From: Ascaphus truei
Taxonomy: Eukaryota; Chordata; Amphibia; Anura; Ascaphidae
Length of the DNA stretch: 64,000 bases
Direction of reading: 5' to 3'
NCBI GenBank assembly: GCA_036426205.1
Contig: CM071570.1
Span: forward strand, 72,474,887 to 72,538,886
This document shows, piece after piece, positions 11,900 through 24,600 of this stretch. Under the pieces are notes generated by a model, which saw only the letters and a program-made list of their open reading frames with translations, was not told where the DNA came from and ran no database searches. A program made the translations under genes and the position numbers. Positions within the stretch are counted from its first letter, which is position 1. Each line of letters starts with the position of its first letter.

Positions 11900-12440
11900 T
11901 TTGTGGCAGTACGCTTCACTGACAACCAATCAGACAGCGAGTTGTGTACAAAGTCCTCTCTGCAAATCTATAAGGCCACACATGGTCTACAGCACCTCTC
12001 TGAACACATCACTCCATATCAGCTAAACAGACTACTCAGATCACCAGCAAGCACTGATCAGTGTTCCTTGATTCAATCCACCAAGATTGGATATAGGCTA
12101 TCTCGCGCGAAGGGCCCTGACTCTGGAAAAATTCTCCCTATCGACTCAGAAAAGTTCCCATCTACCAACTTTCAGAAATGAACTCATGACCCAACTCTTC
12201 GTGTGAAGCATTTGGTCACTAGCCTCAACTGTTCACCATATCGATCCACGCTGTGAAAACTCTTGAGTAGTCGGCTGCACTTTTCTTTCCTGTTCTGTTA
12301 CATAGAACTTATGTAATCATGTGTTCACATTGTATTTCATACCATCATTTGGTGTATGGGTCATACCATACCTGATGTAAACGAGTTGCCATCTTCTTGT
12401 GGTAGTTTGGCACTTTGAAAATAAAATATTGTATCTATGA
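11900..12440 (+). pseudogene. LINE RT C-terminal remnant and 3' UTR
   Basis: The forward reading contains YKATHGLQHLSEHITPYQ and then LLRSPASTDQCSLIQ. These fit the conserved C-terminal region of L2/CR1/Rex-type LINE proteins (a YKALHGLAP-like box followed by LLTPY and LRS). After a frameshift, the same region gives GP, a stop codon, LWKNSPYRLRK and later EAFGH, matching the P.LWNSLP...REAF end of such proteins. An AATAAA-type signal lies near 12420. The fragment is 5'-truncated, with several breaks. The clade is uncertain. Confidence 0.55.
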
Positions 12441-12659
12441 ATGTGTTAAAAAGAAACACATGTACCTATGACTCAGCTGACTTTTTAAACATTATTTGAG
12501 TAGGTTTTTCAGAAATGTTAAACATTGTCAGGGACTGGAGAGGTAAAGAATACAGAGGAATAATGTGTTAAAACATTATATATAGGGCAGGAAACTGGAT
12601 GTAAATTCCCATGACAGTGATGAGTGGGCTCACATCTCATATATACGGTACTATACACA

Positions 12660-13650
12660 CATTAAATATTTCCTAATGTACAGAACTACTCATAGTTCCT
12701 CCCAAACCTGGACCCACTCACCCTCCTTCCCACATTACTGTTGGAAGTTCTGTCATACACCCAGTAGAGCAAGCACGTGCCTAGGGGTCACACTCGACTC
12801 CTCTCTCAATTTCTCCTCTCACATTCAAACCGTATCTAAAACCTGTCGCTTTTTTCCTCCTCATATCACAAAGATACGCCCTTTCCTCTGTTGTCTCGAC
12901 TGCTAAAACTTTGACTCAGGCCTCTCATTCTCTCCCGTCTCGAGTACTGTAACCTCTGCTGTCCGGCCTTCCTGCCTCTCAACCTGTCTCCCCTACAATC
13001 TATCCTAAACGCTGCTCCAGAATCACTCTACTCTTTCCTAGATCTGTCTCAGCGCCTCCCCTCCTTAAATCCCTCTCCTGGCTTCCTTTGAAATCCTGTA
13101 TCACACATTCATTCTCCTCCTCACTTTTAAAGCTTTACACTCTTCTCTGCCCCACCTTACATCTCAGCCCTAATTTCTTCGCTATGCACCATCCTGACGC
13201 TTGCGTTCCCTCAGGATGTCTTCTCTCTACCCCCTTTGTATCCAAACCCCTCTCCACCTTCAATTCTCACTGATTGCCCCACACCTATGGAATGCCCTTC
13301 CCCTCAATATCCGACTAGCATCTCTCTATCCTGCCTTTAAGACCCACCTTAAAACACACCTGCTTAATGAAGCATATAAGTAGCTCCGTGGCTAACACTA
13401 TACACCTGATACATTAAGCTTGGCCCCTGCAGAACGCACTTACAAGAACGCCCTCCTACCTGTCTCTGTATGTTCCTCCTACCAATTAGATTGTAAGCTC
13501 TTCAGGGCAGGACTCCTTTTTCCTAAATGTTACTTTATGTTCTGAAGCACTTATCCCCATGAATGGTTATTTGTATTATTTGGTATTTGTATGATTGTCA
13601 CTGTGAAGCGCTATGTGCATTAATGGCGGCTATATAAATAAAGAAATACA
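12660..13650 (+). pseudogene. 5'-truncated L2-clade LINE copy
   Basis: Same family as the intact element at 21.7-25.2 kb. It encodes [23 protein letters not shown] and [10 protein letters not shown], matching residues 867-905 of that protein. Later come [14 protein letters not shown] and a KTHLKTHLLNEAYK end, followed by the shared 3' UTR with AGATTGTAAGCTCTTCAGGG, GTGAAGCGCTATGTGCATTAATGG and a tail near 13640. Many stops and frameshifts; the EN domain and most of the RT are missing. Confidence 0.85.
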
Positions 13651-15299
13651 TATATACAAGTAGATGCAAGGGTGTTGCAGTTTCTTCGCCGGCCACCAGA
13701 TGGCAAAAAGGAGCAAAACAATTCGAGGATAAAACTGTCTATTATCTACAAAGAATATTGGGTAAGATTTTATATATAATATCTTCATTATTTGGGGATT
13801 ATTTAACAAATATTTTGTTCTTACCTGTAAATAGCTATTAGTATATATTTTGAAACACATCTTAATTATTTATCAGTCACTAATGTAAATCGCATGATGA
13901 CAAGTCAATTGAAACAAATGTTTTTTTCGTTTTTTAGTATAAATCCTTGACTGACGGAGAAGCGGAAACATACTGCAAAGAATTGCAAAGCCTACTGGTG
14001 CTGTGAAGTGTTTACAGTTGATGCATGTGACACAATATATTATTAGAGCTTCAGCTCAGAGGATAGAAATGATTCTAACGGAGGGGAATCTAGAATAATA
14101 CACAGTAGCATACTAGCATGTGTCGAAAGTAACCCTTCTCAATGCCTGTATGCTTTCTTATACATTTTTTTGGCAGATGGCAGTCATTCTGCCTGTTTAC
14201 AAATTGCTGCAATTCATATAAGAGATTTAGCCCAATTAAAGCTAAATGGACATACCGATCTATGTATGTTCATGCCTTATACAAGATGAATGGAAAAAAT
14301 AAGTTCCTTCTATTGAATTGTAGTATTATAGCACTTCCATGTTATAGAAGTTGTGCATACAGTATGCTTTCATTTTACTAAGTGTGTGTTTACGTCTATA
14401 ATCATCATTGTAGTAAGAGAAAAAGTATCCTAAAGAGTGGGTTTCATTTTGATATTTGCAAACATATTAACTTTGGTGAATTACTACTACATTGGCAGAA
14501 AGATCTCTATCAGAGGTTTGCGTATCCTGAGTAGTTTTGTGCCAAATTAGCGCGATTCTAGCCAGATGAATATTGTTTGGGAATTGACACTAAAACAGAT
14601 AACATTTGTGTATCAATGGGCTGTGTAACATCAAAAGCGTCACATCATAAGTGTCATCAAAAGTGTCTACAGAGTTATTTTGGAGTTGAAATTGGAGGTG
14701 AAGATTGGAGGAAGATCTGGACTCTGCATTACAACTTTTGCCAGTGTGAGTCAACTTTAACATCTGTGATTAATTTGTACACTTTTATCCTCCAGTACCT
14801 TGGAACTCTCTCCTCCTGCATCTTACTATGCCCTCCCTATTGCTTTTTCTGTTTACTGTTTCCTTAATCCTTTGGAATCTCTGTTCTATCCAACTTCCCC
14901 ACTCCCCACTGCACCATTATTTATACCCTTTCTCCAACTGCTTCTTTACCACCCCCTAATAAAAACACCCACACAAATCCTCTATTCACACCCTCTATCT
15001 ACTCCTCCTGCTGTGCTGGGGATCTCCCCTAAGCCTGAAGCAATACATACACACCTGATCTCACTCATGCCTCCCTGCCACCTCTTCTCCTGTAAATGGT
15101 GTTGACCTTTTCATTTAACAACACTGACCTTCCTTAAATTTTTACCCCACAAATCAAGCATCCCAATAGCCTGCACTCATGGCTATTGTCCCACACTCAG
15201 TCCACTCCTACCACCCATTGTGTACCAGCACTGCCATCTACATGCACTTACTACCCTTACTCTCCCTCACCTATTGTATCTTTAAGTTTCCCCATTAAA
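13651..15299. other. No gene recognised
   Basis: AT-rich first part without coding signal. 14780-15290 is pyrimidine-rich and may be the body of the L2-tailed element whose end is at 15300-15455. Confidence 0.4.
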
Positions 15300-15455
15300 C
15301 CTCTTAGATTGTAAGCTCTTCGGGCAGGGATTTCCTTTCCTATTGTCCGATTTTTGCTGCACTTATTGTATAATTATAATTCCTTGTACTGTATTCTTAT
15401 GAAAGCGCTGAGCACACTTTTGGCGCTATATAATAAAGACATACAATACAATGCA
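15300..15455 (+). mobile_element. L2-like 3' tail (LINE or SINE end)
   Basis: AGATTGTAAGCTCTTCGGGC, then GAAAGCGCTGAGCACACTTTTGG, and CGCTATATAATAAAGACATACAATACAAT. This is the 3' signature of L2-mobilised elements, distinct from the 13.5 kb copy and ending in a short ACAAT tandem tail. Confidence 0.75.
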
Positions 15456-15459
15456 CTGA

Positions 15460-17535
15460 GGTTAGATCGTGTACATTTGTCGGTTACCTGAGCAGCTTTT
15501 AAGGATAATCAAGCAGGTTCACAAAAACTGAAATAAATCAGTGATTAATCACATATTTCGTATTGATGCAGTGATAACATTAATCTCTTTGCTTGCTGTC
15601 TGAGTCTAAGAAAGATATTGGGAAATGCTTTAATTAGGCTCCTTCGCAGGCCCACTGACCTCTTGTATGGCCAGATTTGCACTTATTTGCTTTTCTAGCT
15701 GTCCCACCACACCAAACACTACAAATAACAACATTATCATCGCTACGATATTGGAATGTGTCAGGATACACCTTTTCAGTTAGACAAGAAGGCTCTTCCA
15801 TCCTGTTCTCGCAGGAAATCAATTGGAGTTCCGTGTATTTTGTTTCCTCCTGTCACATCGTAAATATTCCATTACTCTAAATGGCACCTTTACAATCAAG
15901 TAGAGCCAATAAATTGCATGGTTACACTGCGAGAAGTGAAGGATGAAGGGATGGATTATCTTCACGCTGTTAGCATGAATGGGAACAAGTACTTTTTGAA
16001 TGTGATCTAACCTTACTTGCAAATACATGTCTGTAAACAAACTTACAATCATACCGGATTCACGACTGATTGCAAACGTGTATGTGACTGATCGTGATTT
16101 AATAGTAAGCACCAAGGGGATAGGTTATGGTCAGAAACACTCACAAACTGCATTTTGCCATTTCTGTCTCTTTAAGGTTCCATGACATAGATAATGCTTT
16201 AAAAAACCCACATAAAAGATACATTAATTTTAACATTATAGTTGACTTCAAATAATGCTACTGCTAATGGTATGCAGCAAACATTGTTACACATGCAAAG
16301 AATTAGAAAAATACTTTATAAAGTATTAGAATTATGATTATTATTATTGTTACTATTATTATGTATAAAGTCATGCTCAGTTTTATTTGGTTATTTAATT
16401 ATGAACATGGCACAAGAAGCTTAATACATCTTTAAATTCACTGATAGGCATTTCTCTAAAACCTACATAGGGATTCCTGTTTAACCATATAAGTCAATAA
16501 TTTCAACCAACCAATCATTGCGTCTTTATGGGTTAAAATTGATAAAGCATGGAAAATGAAGCAATTCAATTTAGCAGCTATGATTTTAATCAGTATCCTT
16601 AGGTGGCGCTCTTCCCCCGCCTTTAAATGTGGCTGCACTGGTGCGGCATTAATATGATTGGCTGTGTGAGAGCAGCAGGAGCACAGTACTGCAGCAGCCA
16701 GGCAAGTGAGGTAGCAGCAGCAGATACTGCCCTGCACCACAACCCATCCCTCCTCCCCTGGTACTGTACCCTAACACACAGTGCATAATTTTTGTTGTTT
16801 ATATTTTTAAACTAAAGAACACAAATTTATTGTAAATGAAAAAATACTAAAAATAAACAGCGATTTTACAAACAAATGTATACTGAAAACCGTAATCCCC
16901 AATATTAAATTGTTATTAGGTATTTTGATATGCACTGAACGCGCATGCACCCACATTGAAGCATGGCCCAAATAGCTTACAATTTTCTTAACTGTGCTAT
17001 TCTATAAGACATCTTAAGCAAGAAGGGCTCCTTGAATTAATGGGCCAGAGGATCATATGGTTTAGGAAAGTGTCTTATTGGAATACAGTGCTTAGTATAC
17101 ATAGGCCTCAGTGCCTTTCAACTGGTAACTAGTCCGTTGAACTGAGTCTGAAACTAGGATCTACCACTTCAATACTAATTACTAGAAATTCTACTGTTGA
17201 CCAAACATCAATGCTTTATGCTCCATGTATGAAATGTGTCTGGTGTCCACATGGGAATGGTCGTGGAATAATTAAATTTGGTGACTTCTAGTGGTGAGTC
17301 TATTTCTCTCTTAAACTCAGCTCCATGTCTTTTTTTTATCGATGGATCTCAATCTTCTCACCAGTACTGGACATAAAGACTGTAAATCTCGAACCGCAAA
17401 GCTAGTCATCTAGACATACTCATTATTTGTTATACTTTGACTGCAACCCAAACATTTTACCAGCACAAGTGTTACTCCTTGTCTTATAGAAGAGGAATAA
17501 GTCCACATGTTTTAGCCATCTGAGTCAGTTTCATA
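15460..17535. other. No gene recognised; ATT microsatellite
   Basis: A short (ATT)n-like tract lies at about 16330-16360. Otherwise no convincing open frame, repeat ends or RNA gene. Confidence 0.4.
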
Positions 17536-17742
17536 CAATACATAATAATAAACATTATTTATATAGCGCTATAGCTCTATAGCCCCACGGGACTCAAAGC
17601 GTTTCACAATTACAACATGCGCGCGGTACGCAGCACATAGGATTATTACAGACATAGTCCCAGATGTGCTTACAATCTGTGTATTTGGGGCCTAGGGCAC
17701 AGGTAACGAGGAGCTAATGCAGGTGGATCAGGCTCCTTGCAG
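17536..17742 (-). mobile_element. L2-tailed SINE/LINE fragment
   Basis: On the minus strand: GATTGTAAGCACATCTGGG, GTGAAACGCTTTGAGTCCCG and TAGCGCTATATAAATAATG with an ATTATT tail. This is the L2-type 3' end of a short retroposon. A recognisable tRNA-like head is absent. Confidence 0.6.
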
Positions 17743-17743
17743 C

Positions 17744-18088
17744 ACACTTAGGCAGTGCTTATGTGCCGCGTCAGCGACGCGACGTCGCGTCAAAACAAAT
17801 GCATTGTCGCCAGCGCTTCTACTGGATGCGATGGCGCGACGGAGCGACAGCGCTTCCATAAATCTGATAGTCAGTGGTTTTTGATTTTTGAAGAGACGGT
17901 CTATACATGTGACTGGCTATAAGCCAATCAGAGAGCTTCTCCGCCCATCTGCCTTCCCCCTTGCTGACGTCACTGGCCTTGTAGCTGGCTGCAATATCTC
18001 CAAACAACAAATTACAGCTATCGCAATGGCGATGGTGATGTCATCGGTCGCGTCGCAGTCGCCGGCTGTATAAGCGCAGCCTAAGTGT
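17744..18088. mobile_element. 345-bp MITE with promoter-like core
   Basis: Terminal inverted repeats begin ACACTTAGGC at both ends (17744-17753 and 18079-18088). They continue imperfectly through GCTTAT and GCGACGCGAC for about 45 bp. No coding sequence. The interior holds a CCAAT motif, CCGCCC and TGACGTCAC within about 50 bp (17930-17975). Target duplication could not be fixed, so the superfamily is unassigned. Confidence 0.7.
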
Positions 18089-18352
18089 TGTTATCAGTCC
18101 ATGCCTTTACTCAGTGAGGAACTCCTTCAGCCCAGTACTTATTTTATTTATGGGCATTGGTGAGACACTAGGGGGGGTCTGTGGGGTACTAGGTGGTTAG
18201 TGACATATCAGATATGTTTCTATTTAAGGTCTTCAAAAATCTAGCTTTGCCAATGGCAGCAAGTGTTCAATATTTGTATTTGAGCCCCCGTTCTGTCCTC
18301 GCAGGGTAAATCACGCAGAAATCATTTACAAAATGGCTACCAAATAATATAA

Positions 18353-18547
18353 TATAATAAAAAGGAGTATTTCTATTTCTCATCTTAGGAAAGGATTTAA
18401 TTCTATCATCTCGTTAAGGTCACCTGGGATTTTACTTTTTAAAGTGTAGATCCAATATTGTTCTCGTTGGAGTGGTGGCCTTAACGAGATGATAGAATTA
18501 AATCCTTTCCTAAGATGAGAAATAGAAATACTCATTTTTATTATAAT
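18353..18547. mobile_element. Penelope-like 3' tail in fold-back form
   Basis: Minus strand 18472-18380 encodes LQREQYWIYTLKSKI, then LNEMIELNPFLR and a stop, the C-terminal end of a PLE GIY-YIG protein. The same DNA recurs inverted in 18473-18547, so 18353-18425 and 18470-18547 form arms of about 70 bp with few mismatches around a loop of about 45 bp. Inverted tail duplications occur in PLE insertions; here the break lies inside the coding end. Confidence 0.8.
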
Positions 18548-19298
18548 CATTGATGTGGATTCTTTGTAATAGGTAAATAATTTTAGGTATGGATATTTTT
18601 AGTTTCAATTTAAATATTGTTTTTAAAAATAGGAAGTAGATGTTTTTAGGGTCCAATTGTAGTAATATGGAAAATCATATACAAGTGATAAGTAAGTTTT
18701 TATGAATGTGTCAATTTTTTGATGTAAACAATATGAAATAGGTTTTTTGGGTTTTTAGGGAGTCCAATGAAGTTGATCACTTTGTAAGGGAAGATATATA
18801 TATATACATATATATATTTTTAATAATATATAATATGAGTATTTTTAACATTAGGAGCTTTATTTGGGCAGCTATATATTTGAATCATTTTTGTAAGTGT
18901 ACGTAGACATGAATTATTAGATATAGCATTAGTTATTAATATATATATAAATATTTATTTTATTCTTAGGTAATATGTGTATGTTTTGTGTCTCTATATA
19001 TGTATGTTTGTATACCTACAGTCACATTTACCATTAGGAAGTAATTTGCAGCATGTTTTACACATGTTTACTGTGTTGGGCAATCAGGTGGTGATGACCT
19101 ATATAAGACCACCTCCTGTAATGCCCTAATCATCATTCCTAGAAATGGAAACCGCGCTCGTCCGGAATCTTCACGGGGAATCTTCAGAAAGGGCCTTTTC
19201 TCCCGCTGCTCCTTCTCCCTCCGGTGATCAGCCGGCCACAGTCAATATTGTTCTCGTTGGAGTGGTGGCCTTAACGAGATGATAGAATTAAATCCTTT
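18453..19298. repeat. 56-bp direct repeat of the PLE fold-back junction
   Basis: 18453-18508 and 19243-19298 are identical, 790 bp apart. Each copy spans the same inverted junction: minus-sense PLE coding (CAATATTGTTCTCGTTGGAG) fused to plus-sense PLE coding (CCTTAACGAGATGATAGAA). The AT-rich DNA between them encodes nothing recognisable. The structure resembles the pseudo-LTRs of tandem PLE insertions. Confidence 0.75.
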
Positions 19299-19299
19299 T

Positions 19300-19560
19300 G
19301 ACCTAGCTGACGAGAGCCCGCCTACCACTCTTGTGTTGTTGCACTTCCGGTTCCGGGTCAGGGACTTTGTGAGAATCTGCAGCAGTGGATCGCGGTCTGG
19401 GCAGGGGGATTTTGACTGACGCTGTTTACAGACTTTTGGGGGAGCCTCTACGTGCATGCGGTTTTATCCAATTGTAAGTAATACTGGGCAGTGTTGTTTT
19501 AATAAATTGACCTTATCTTACCTTGGCATCTCTCTTTTTCTCTGCGCTCCACCTCCCCCT
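19300..19560. other. Probable PLE 5' region remnant
   Basis: Follows the second direct repeat. No coding sequence recognised. Confidence 0.25.
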
Positions 19561-19589
19561 TTTTTGTATTTTGGACTAATCATCACCCT

Positions 19590-19850
19590 GCTCCAGAATG
19601 AGGCCCTTGCTTGGGTCTCCCCTATGATGGAAAAGAATAGCCTACTATTAAGGGACCTGCAAGGATTCATAGAAGCCAGGAGCCTGATTTGTGATGACCC
19701 AAACCATCATGTGACCACTCAGGCAACTCTGGCCAACCTTTGTCAAGGAAGACGCCGGCTGCAGAGTACGCCACTGAGTTCCGCAGATTGGTTACTGACA
19801 CTAACTGAAAGGATGCCTCTCTGAGCAAAAATAAAGACTAACGTGTATGG
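19590..19850 (+). pseudogene. Ty3/gypsy Gag, middle part
   Basis: The forward frame reads NEALAWVSPMMEKNSLLL, LQGFIEARSLICDDP and then LANLCQGRRRLQ, matching the capsid part of vertebrate gypsy Gag in order. Frameshifts follow. It would come after the N-terminal part seen at 6.07-6.48 kb, but it belongs to a separate insertion. Confidence 0.8.
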
Positions 19851-20179
19851 GTGGTGTCTCCAGGGGGGGGTTTGAGGACATTCTCCGTTTATGCATTCAA
19901 TAGATCGAAGGCTTACTAAAAGGAGATTGGAAAGACAGTGGTTCATGCCCAACAACGCCGGGGTTAAAAATTCTAACACCGCAAGACTATCCAGGGAAAC
20001 TAAGTTTGAGCCGACACAAGTAAACACGTTGAAAGGACCTATTTCTCTTAAAGAAAGGAATAGACGCTGTTCAGAAGATCTCTGGCGGGAATTCAGGACA
20101 CTATCTCGCCGATTGCCCAAATAAGTTCAGGTGACTCTCTTCCCAGAGTCCCAGGAGAAATTAGCTGCACGCCCTTTCC

Positions 20180-21260
20180 AAGACTGTTTTTTCTGCCTCT
20201 CAAGGTAAAGATGACGCTTCTCCTATACATCCACACGCCCTCGAGGAAGGAACACTGTGTTTTTTAACCACAGTAATGATCGACTCTGGGGCGGGAGGAA
20301 ATTTCATGGACATTGAATTCGCCAAGAGCTATTTGGTAACTTTTCTACCCAGAGTCCCCCAAAAAGATGGAAGTCATTGATGGTTCTCCCTTGAGCTCAG
20401 GACCTGTCACCCATGAAACCAGAAATGTAACCTTAATCATAGATCCCAATCATCAGGAGATTTCTTTTAGTCTTATCCCTTCACCCTAGTTTCCAGTGAT
20501 TCTGGGGATTCCATGGCTCATGATCCATAATCCACTTATTGACTGGAAGACCAGGGTACTTGTTTTTCCCTTCGAGCACTGCCAGATAGCCTGTCTCCCT
20601 AGAGTTCCTACACCACAGTGTGTGAATACACAATATTTCTTCTGAGGAAAGTCTGCTCTCTACTCAATACTCAGAGTTCTTGGATGTTTGTGACAGGAAA
20701 AATGCGGATACACTTCCCTCGCATCGTTTCTAAGACTTCCCCTTTGATCTACGACCGGGTACTGCCATTCCCTTGGGAGAATCTACTCCCTCTCCGAACC
20801 ATAATTGAAGGTACCATATGACCTCCAGGAGAATCTGTCTAAGGGTTTCATCCGATCATCTACTTCCCCAGCAGGTGCTGCTCTTTTCTTCGTGGGAAAA
20901 AATGATGGCTCCCTACATTCCTATATTGACTATCGTGAACTAAATATGATCACAGTGAAGAACAGGTGTCTGTTACCTCTGATTCCTGAACTACTGGAAA
21001 TAATCCAGTCAGCTAAGATCTTCACCAAGTTAGATCTCTGAGGAACGTTCAATTTGATCCACATCTGACCAGGTGACGAGTGGAAGACGGCTTTCCAAAC
21101 CACTACGGGAACTACGAATGCCTGGTGATGACTTTCGGACTCTGCAATGCCCCTGATATCTTTATGCATCTAATTAACAACGTTCACCAAGTTACTGGAC
21201 CAGTTCGTAGTGACATACCTGATTGATATCCTATCCTTTTCAGATAACATCTTGGATCCG
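20180..21260 (+). pseudogene. Ty3/gypsy Pol (protease-RT), broken
   Basis: MIDSGAGGNFMD near 20278 is the aspartic protease active site (DSG). 20805-21041 reads [20 protein letters not shown], then [17 protein letters not shown] and FTKLDL, the first RT motifs of gypsy elements. Later pieces (DEWKTAF, VTYLIDIL) correspond to the RT palm but lie in other frames. In YLIDIL the usual YLDD is altered. RNase H and integrase are missing: the sequence switches to leader DNA at about 21230. A dead copy. Confidence 0.85.
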
Positions 21261-21490
21261 TGTCCCAGTCCGGTTTCTATTTTCCTGTCCCTGTGTTCCC
21301 GCCTCCTCGCTGTTGGCCTCCGACCACTGCTAGTGACCATGATGATGCCTCTCTGCTGCCTACCTGAGGTAGAAACCTGTGATTCCCGACTATGCCTTCA
21401 CTTTCTCCTCTCAGTTCTGGCCACTCGGATTCACTTCTGCTGTAAATATCCCCTTGACAGAGACACATTGTGACCCCCATCATTAACTGG
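21230..21490 (+). mobile_element. Ty3/gypsy leader fragment
   Basis: Resembles 5880-6070: alternating GACCCTGAC/GATGATGCC blocks, then CACTCGGATTCACT and CCCCTTGACAGA. Its position downstream of RT, instead of upstream of gag, shows recombination or nested insertion between copies. Confidence 0.6.
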
Positions 21491-21514
21491 ATGCCAGGGG
21501 AGTATCTTAGACTC

Positions 21515-21665
21515 CCGGGACACATTATCTCCATTCAATGAGCTCTTTTGCAAAGATCAGAGGGGATAGAGGGCATTCCTGTCTCGTTCCACTAATTATT
21601 GTTAAGGGATCAGATAATTCTGTGTTCCCTTTTGTATTCAGTGCTTTAATCTAGTTCTTAAATAC
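21515..21665 (-). pseudogene. L1/Tx1-type RT fragment
   Basis: Minus strand reads TIISGTRQECPLSPLIFAK, matching the NGTRQGCPLSPLLF motif that distinguishes L1-clade reverse transcriptases. Only about 40-50 codons survive, and the L2 element begins right beside it at about 21692. Confidence 0.7.
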
Positions 21666-21691
21666 TGAGCCAACTCCTATGTGATCTAGAA

Positions 21692-24600
21692 TACTCTGTA
21701 TTGTATTGTATTGTATGTCTTTATTTATATAGCGCCATTAATGTACATAGCGCTTCACAGTAGTAATACATGTGGTAATCGAATAAATAACAGATAATAT
21801 AAATAACAGATCATGGGAATAAGTGCTTTAGACAAACATAACATTAAGGAAGAGGAGTCCCTGCCCCGAGGAGCTTACAATCTAATTGGTAGGTAGGGAG
21901 AACGTACAGAGACAGGAGGAGGGAGTTCTGGTAAGTGCGTCTGCAGGGGGCCAAGCTTTATGTATCATGTGTTCAGAATGTTCACAGTGCTATTCGTATG
22001 CTTCTTTAAGCAAGTGTGTATTAAGGTGGGTCTTAAAGGTGGATAGAGAGGGTGCTAGTCGGGTACTGAGGGGAAGGGCATGCCAGAGGTGTGGGGCAGT
22101 CAGTGAAAAAGGTTTAAGGCGGGAGAGGGCTTTAGATAAAAAGGGGGTAGAAAGAAGACATCCTTGAGCAGAACGCAAGAGTCGGGATGGTGCATAGCGA
22201 GAAATTAGGGCTGAGATGTAAGGAGGGGCAGAAGAGTGTAAAGCTTTAAAAGTGAGGAGAAGAATGGAGTGTGAGATGCGGGATTTGATTGGAAGCCAGG
22301 AGAGGGATTTCAGGAGGGGAGATGCTGAGACAGATCTAGGAAAGAGTAGAGTGATTCTGGCAGCAGCATTTAGGATAGATTGTAGGGGAGACAGGTGAGA
22401 GGCAGGAAGGCCGGACAGCAGGAGGTTACAGTAATCAAGATGGGAGAGAATGAGGGCCTGAGTCAGAGTTTTAGCAGTCGAGCAACAGAGGAAAGGGCGT
22501 ATCTTTGTTATATTGCGGAGGAAAAAGCGACAAGTTTTAGAAATGTTTTGAATGTGAGGGGCGAATGTGAGAGAGGAGTCGAGTGTGACCCCTAGGCAGC
22601 GTGCTTGGGCTACTGGGTGGATGATCGTAGTTCCAACAGTAATGTGGAAGGAGGTAGTAGGGCCAGGTTTGGGAGGAAGTATGAGGAGCTCTGTTTTAGC
22701 CATGTTGAGTTTAAGGCGACGGAGGGCCATCCAGGATGATATAGCAGAGAGACATTCAGAAACTTTGGTCTGTACAGCAGGTGTAAGGTCAGGTGTTGAA
22801 AAGTATATTTGTGTGTCGTCAGCATAGAGGTGATATTTAAACCCAAAAGATGTTATTAGGTCACCTAGAGAGAGTGTGTACAGAGAAAAGAGAAGAGGTC
22901 CCAGGACAGAGCCCTGGGGTACCCCCACAGAGAGATCAATAGAGGAGGAGGAGGTGTTAGCAGAAGAGACACTGAAAGTACGATGGGAGAGGCAGGATGA
23001 GATCCAGGATAGAGCTTTGTTCTGAATACCAAGAGTATGGAGAATGTGAAGGAGAAGAGGGTGGTCCACGGTGTCAAATGCTGCAGAGAGGTCGAGTAAT
23101 ATGAGCAGAGTGTAATGACCTCTGTCTTTGGCAGCATGGAGGTCATCAGTTATTTTAGTGAGGGCTGTTTCCGTGGAGTGAGCAGTGTGGAAGCCAGATT
23201 GTAGAGGGTCTAGGAGAGAATAGGTGTTGAGAAAATGGAGCAAGCGAGAGAATACAAGACGTTCAAGGAGTTTAGAGGCAAAAGGCAGGAGGGAGACAGG
23301 TCGATAGTTAGAAAGACAGGTAGGGTCAAGCTTGCTGTTTTTGAGTAATGGTATGACTGTTGCATGTTTCAAGGAGGATGGAAAGGTTCCAGAGCAGAGG
23401 GAGGAGTTAAAAATGTGTGTGAGCGTAGGGATTATAGTAGGAGCAAGAGGTTTTAGGAGATGGGAGGGAATGGGGTCAAGAGGGCAAGTGGTAGATGTAG
23501 AAGTGGCGATCAACAGCGACACATCCTCCTTTGAGACAGTGGAAAAAGAGTCAAGGAAGGCAGGAGGAGAGTTAGGAAGAGGTGTAGGATGGGAAGAAGA
23601 AACAGAGGGGATGTTCTGACGTATGGATTCCACCTTTTCCTTAAAATAGTCAGCAAAGTCCTGAGCGGAGATGGAGGAAGGAGAGGCAGCTGAGGGTGGT
23701 TTGAGTAGAGTATCAAAGACAGAGAACAGTCGGTGTGGGTTAGACTTGTGCATGTTGATTAGTGCAGAAAAGTAGGCTTGTTTAGCTTGCGAGAGGGCAG
23801 AGTTGAAACAGGATAGCATACATTTGTTGTGAATGAAGTCTGCGAGAGTATGAGACTTCCTCCAGAGGCGTTCAGAGGAACGAGTGGAGGAACGCAGCAT
23901 GTGTGTGTGGGAATTTAGCCAGGGTCTAGGGTTAGAAGGGCGAGTGCGGCAGAGAGAAAGTGGGGCATGTAGATCAAGAGAGGAGGACAAGACAGAGTTG
24001 TAGTTCCTGACCAGGTTGTCGGGGTCTGTAGCAGAGCTGAGAGAGGAGAGGGAGGAGCGTAAAGTGGACTCAAAGTCAGGTAAGTAAATAGAGCGCAGGT
24101 TTCTGCAGAACCGGAGTGTAGATGAAGGGGAGAAGCGAGATAGAGAGAATGAGATGAGATGATGGTCAGAGAGAGGAAAAGGGGAAATGGAGAAATCAGA
24201 GAGAGAGAAGTTCTTAGTGAAAACCAGGTCTAAGTAGTGGCCATCCTTGTGGGTGCTGGCTGCAGTCCACTGTTGAAGGCCAAAAGAAGAGGTAAGAGAA
24301 AGAAAGCGGGAAGCCCAAGGGAGAGAGGGGTCATCAATGTGGCAATTGAAGTCCCCAAGGAGAAGAACAGGGGAGTCTGAGGAGAGGAAGAAAGAGAGCC
24401 AGGATTCAAAGTGAGAGAGAAAGGCAGAAGGGGGATGAGTAGAGGTAGGTGGGCGATAGCTGACCGCCACATGAACAGGGAGAGGAGAGAAAATCTGGAC
24501 AGTGTGAGCCTCAAAGGAGGGAAAAGCAAGAGAGGGAGGAATAGGAATAGGAAGGGTTCGGTAACGACAGAGAGAGGAGAGCAGGAGCCCCACGCCTCCA

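Noticed and set aside
17590..17606. GCGTTTCAC resembling the hammerhead stem III
   Set aside because: Lies within the conserved 3' end of an L2-tailed retroposon; no CUGANGA box at the right distance.
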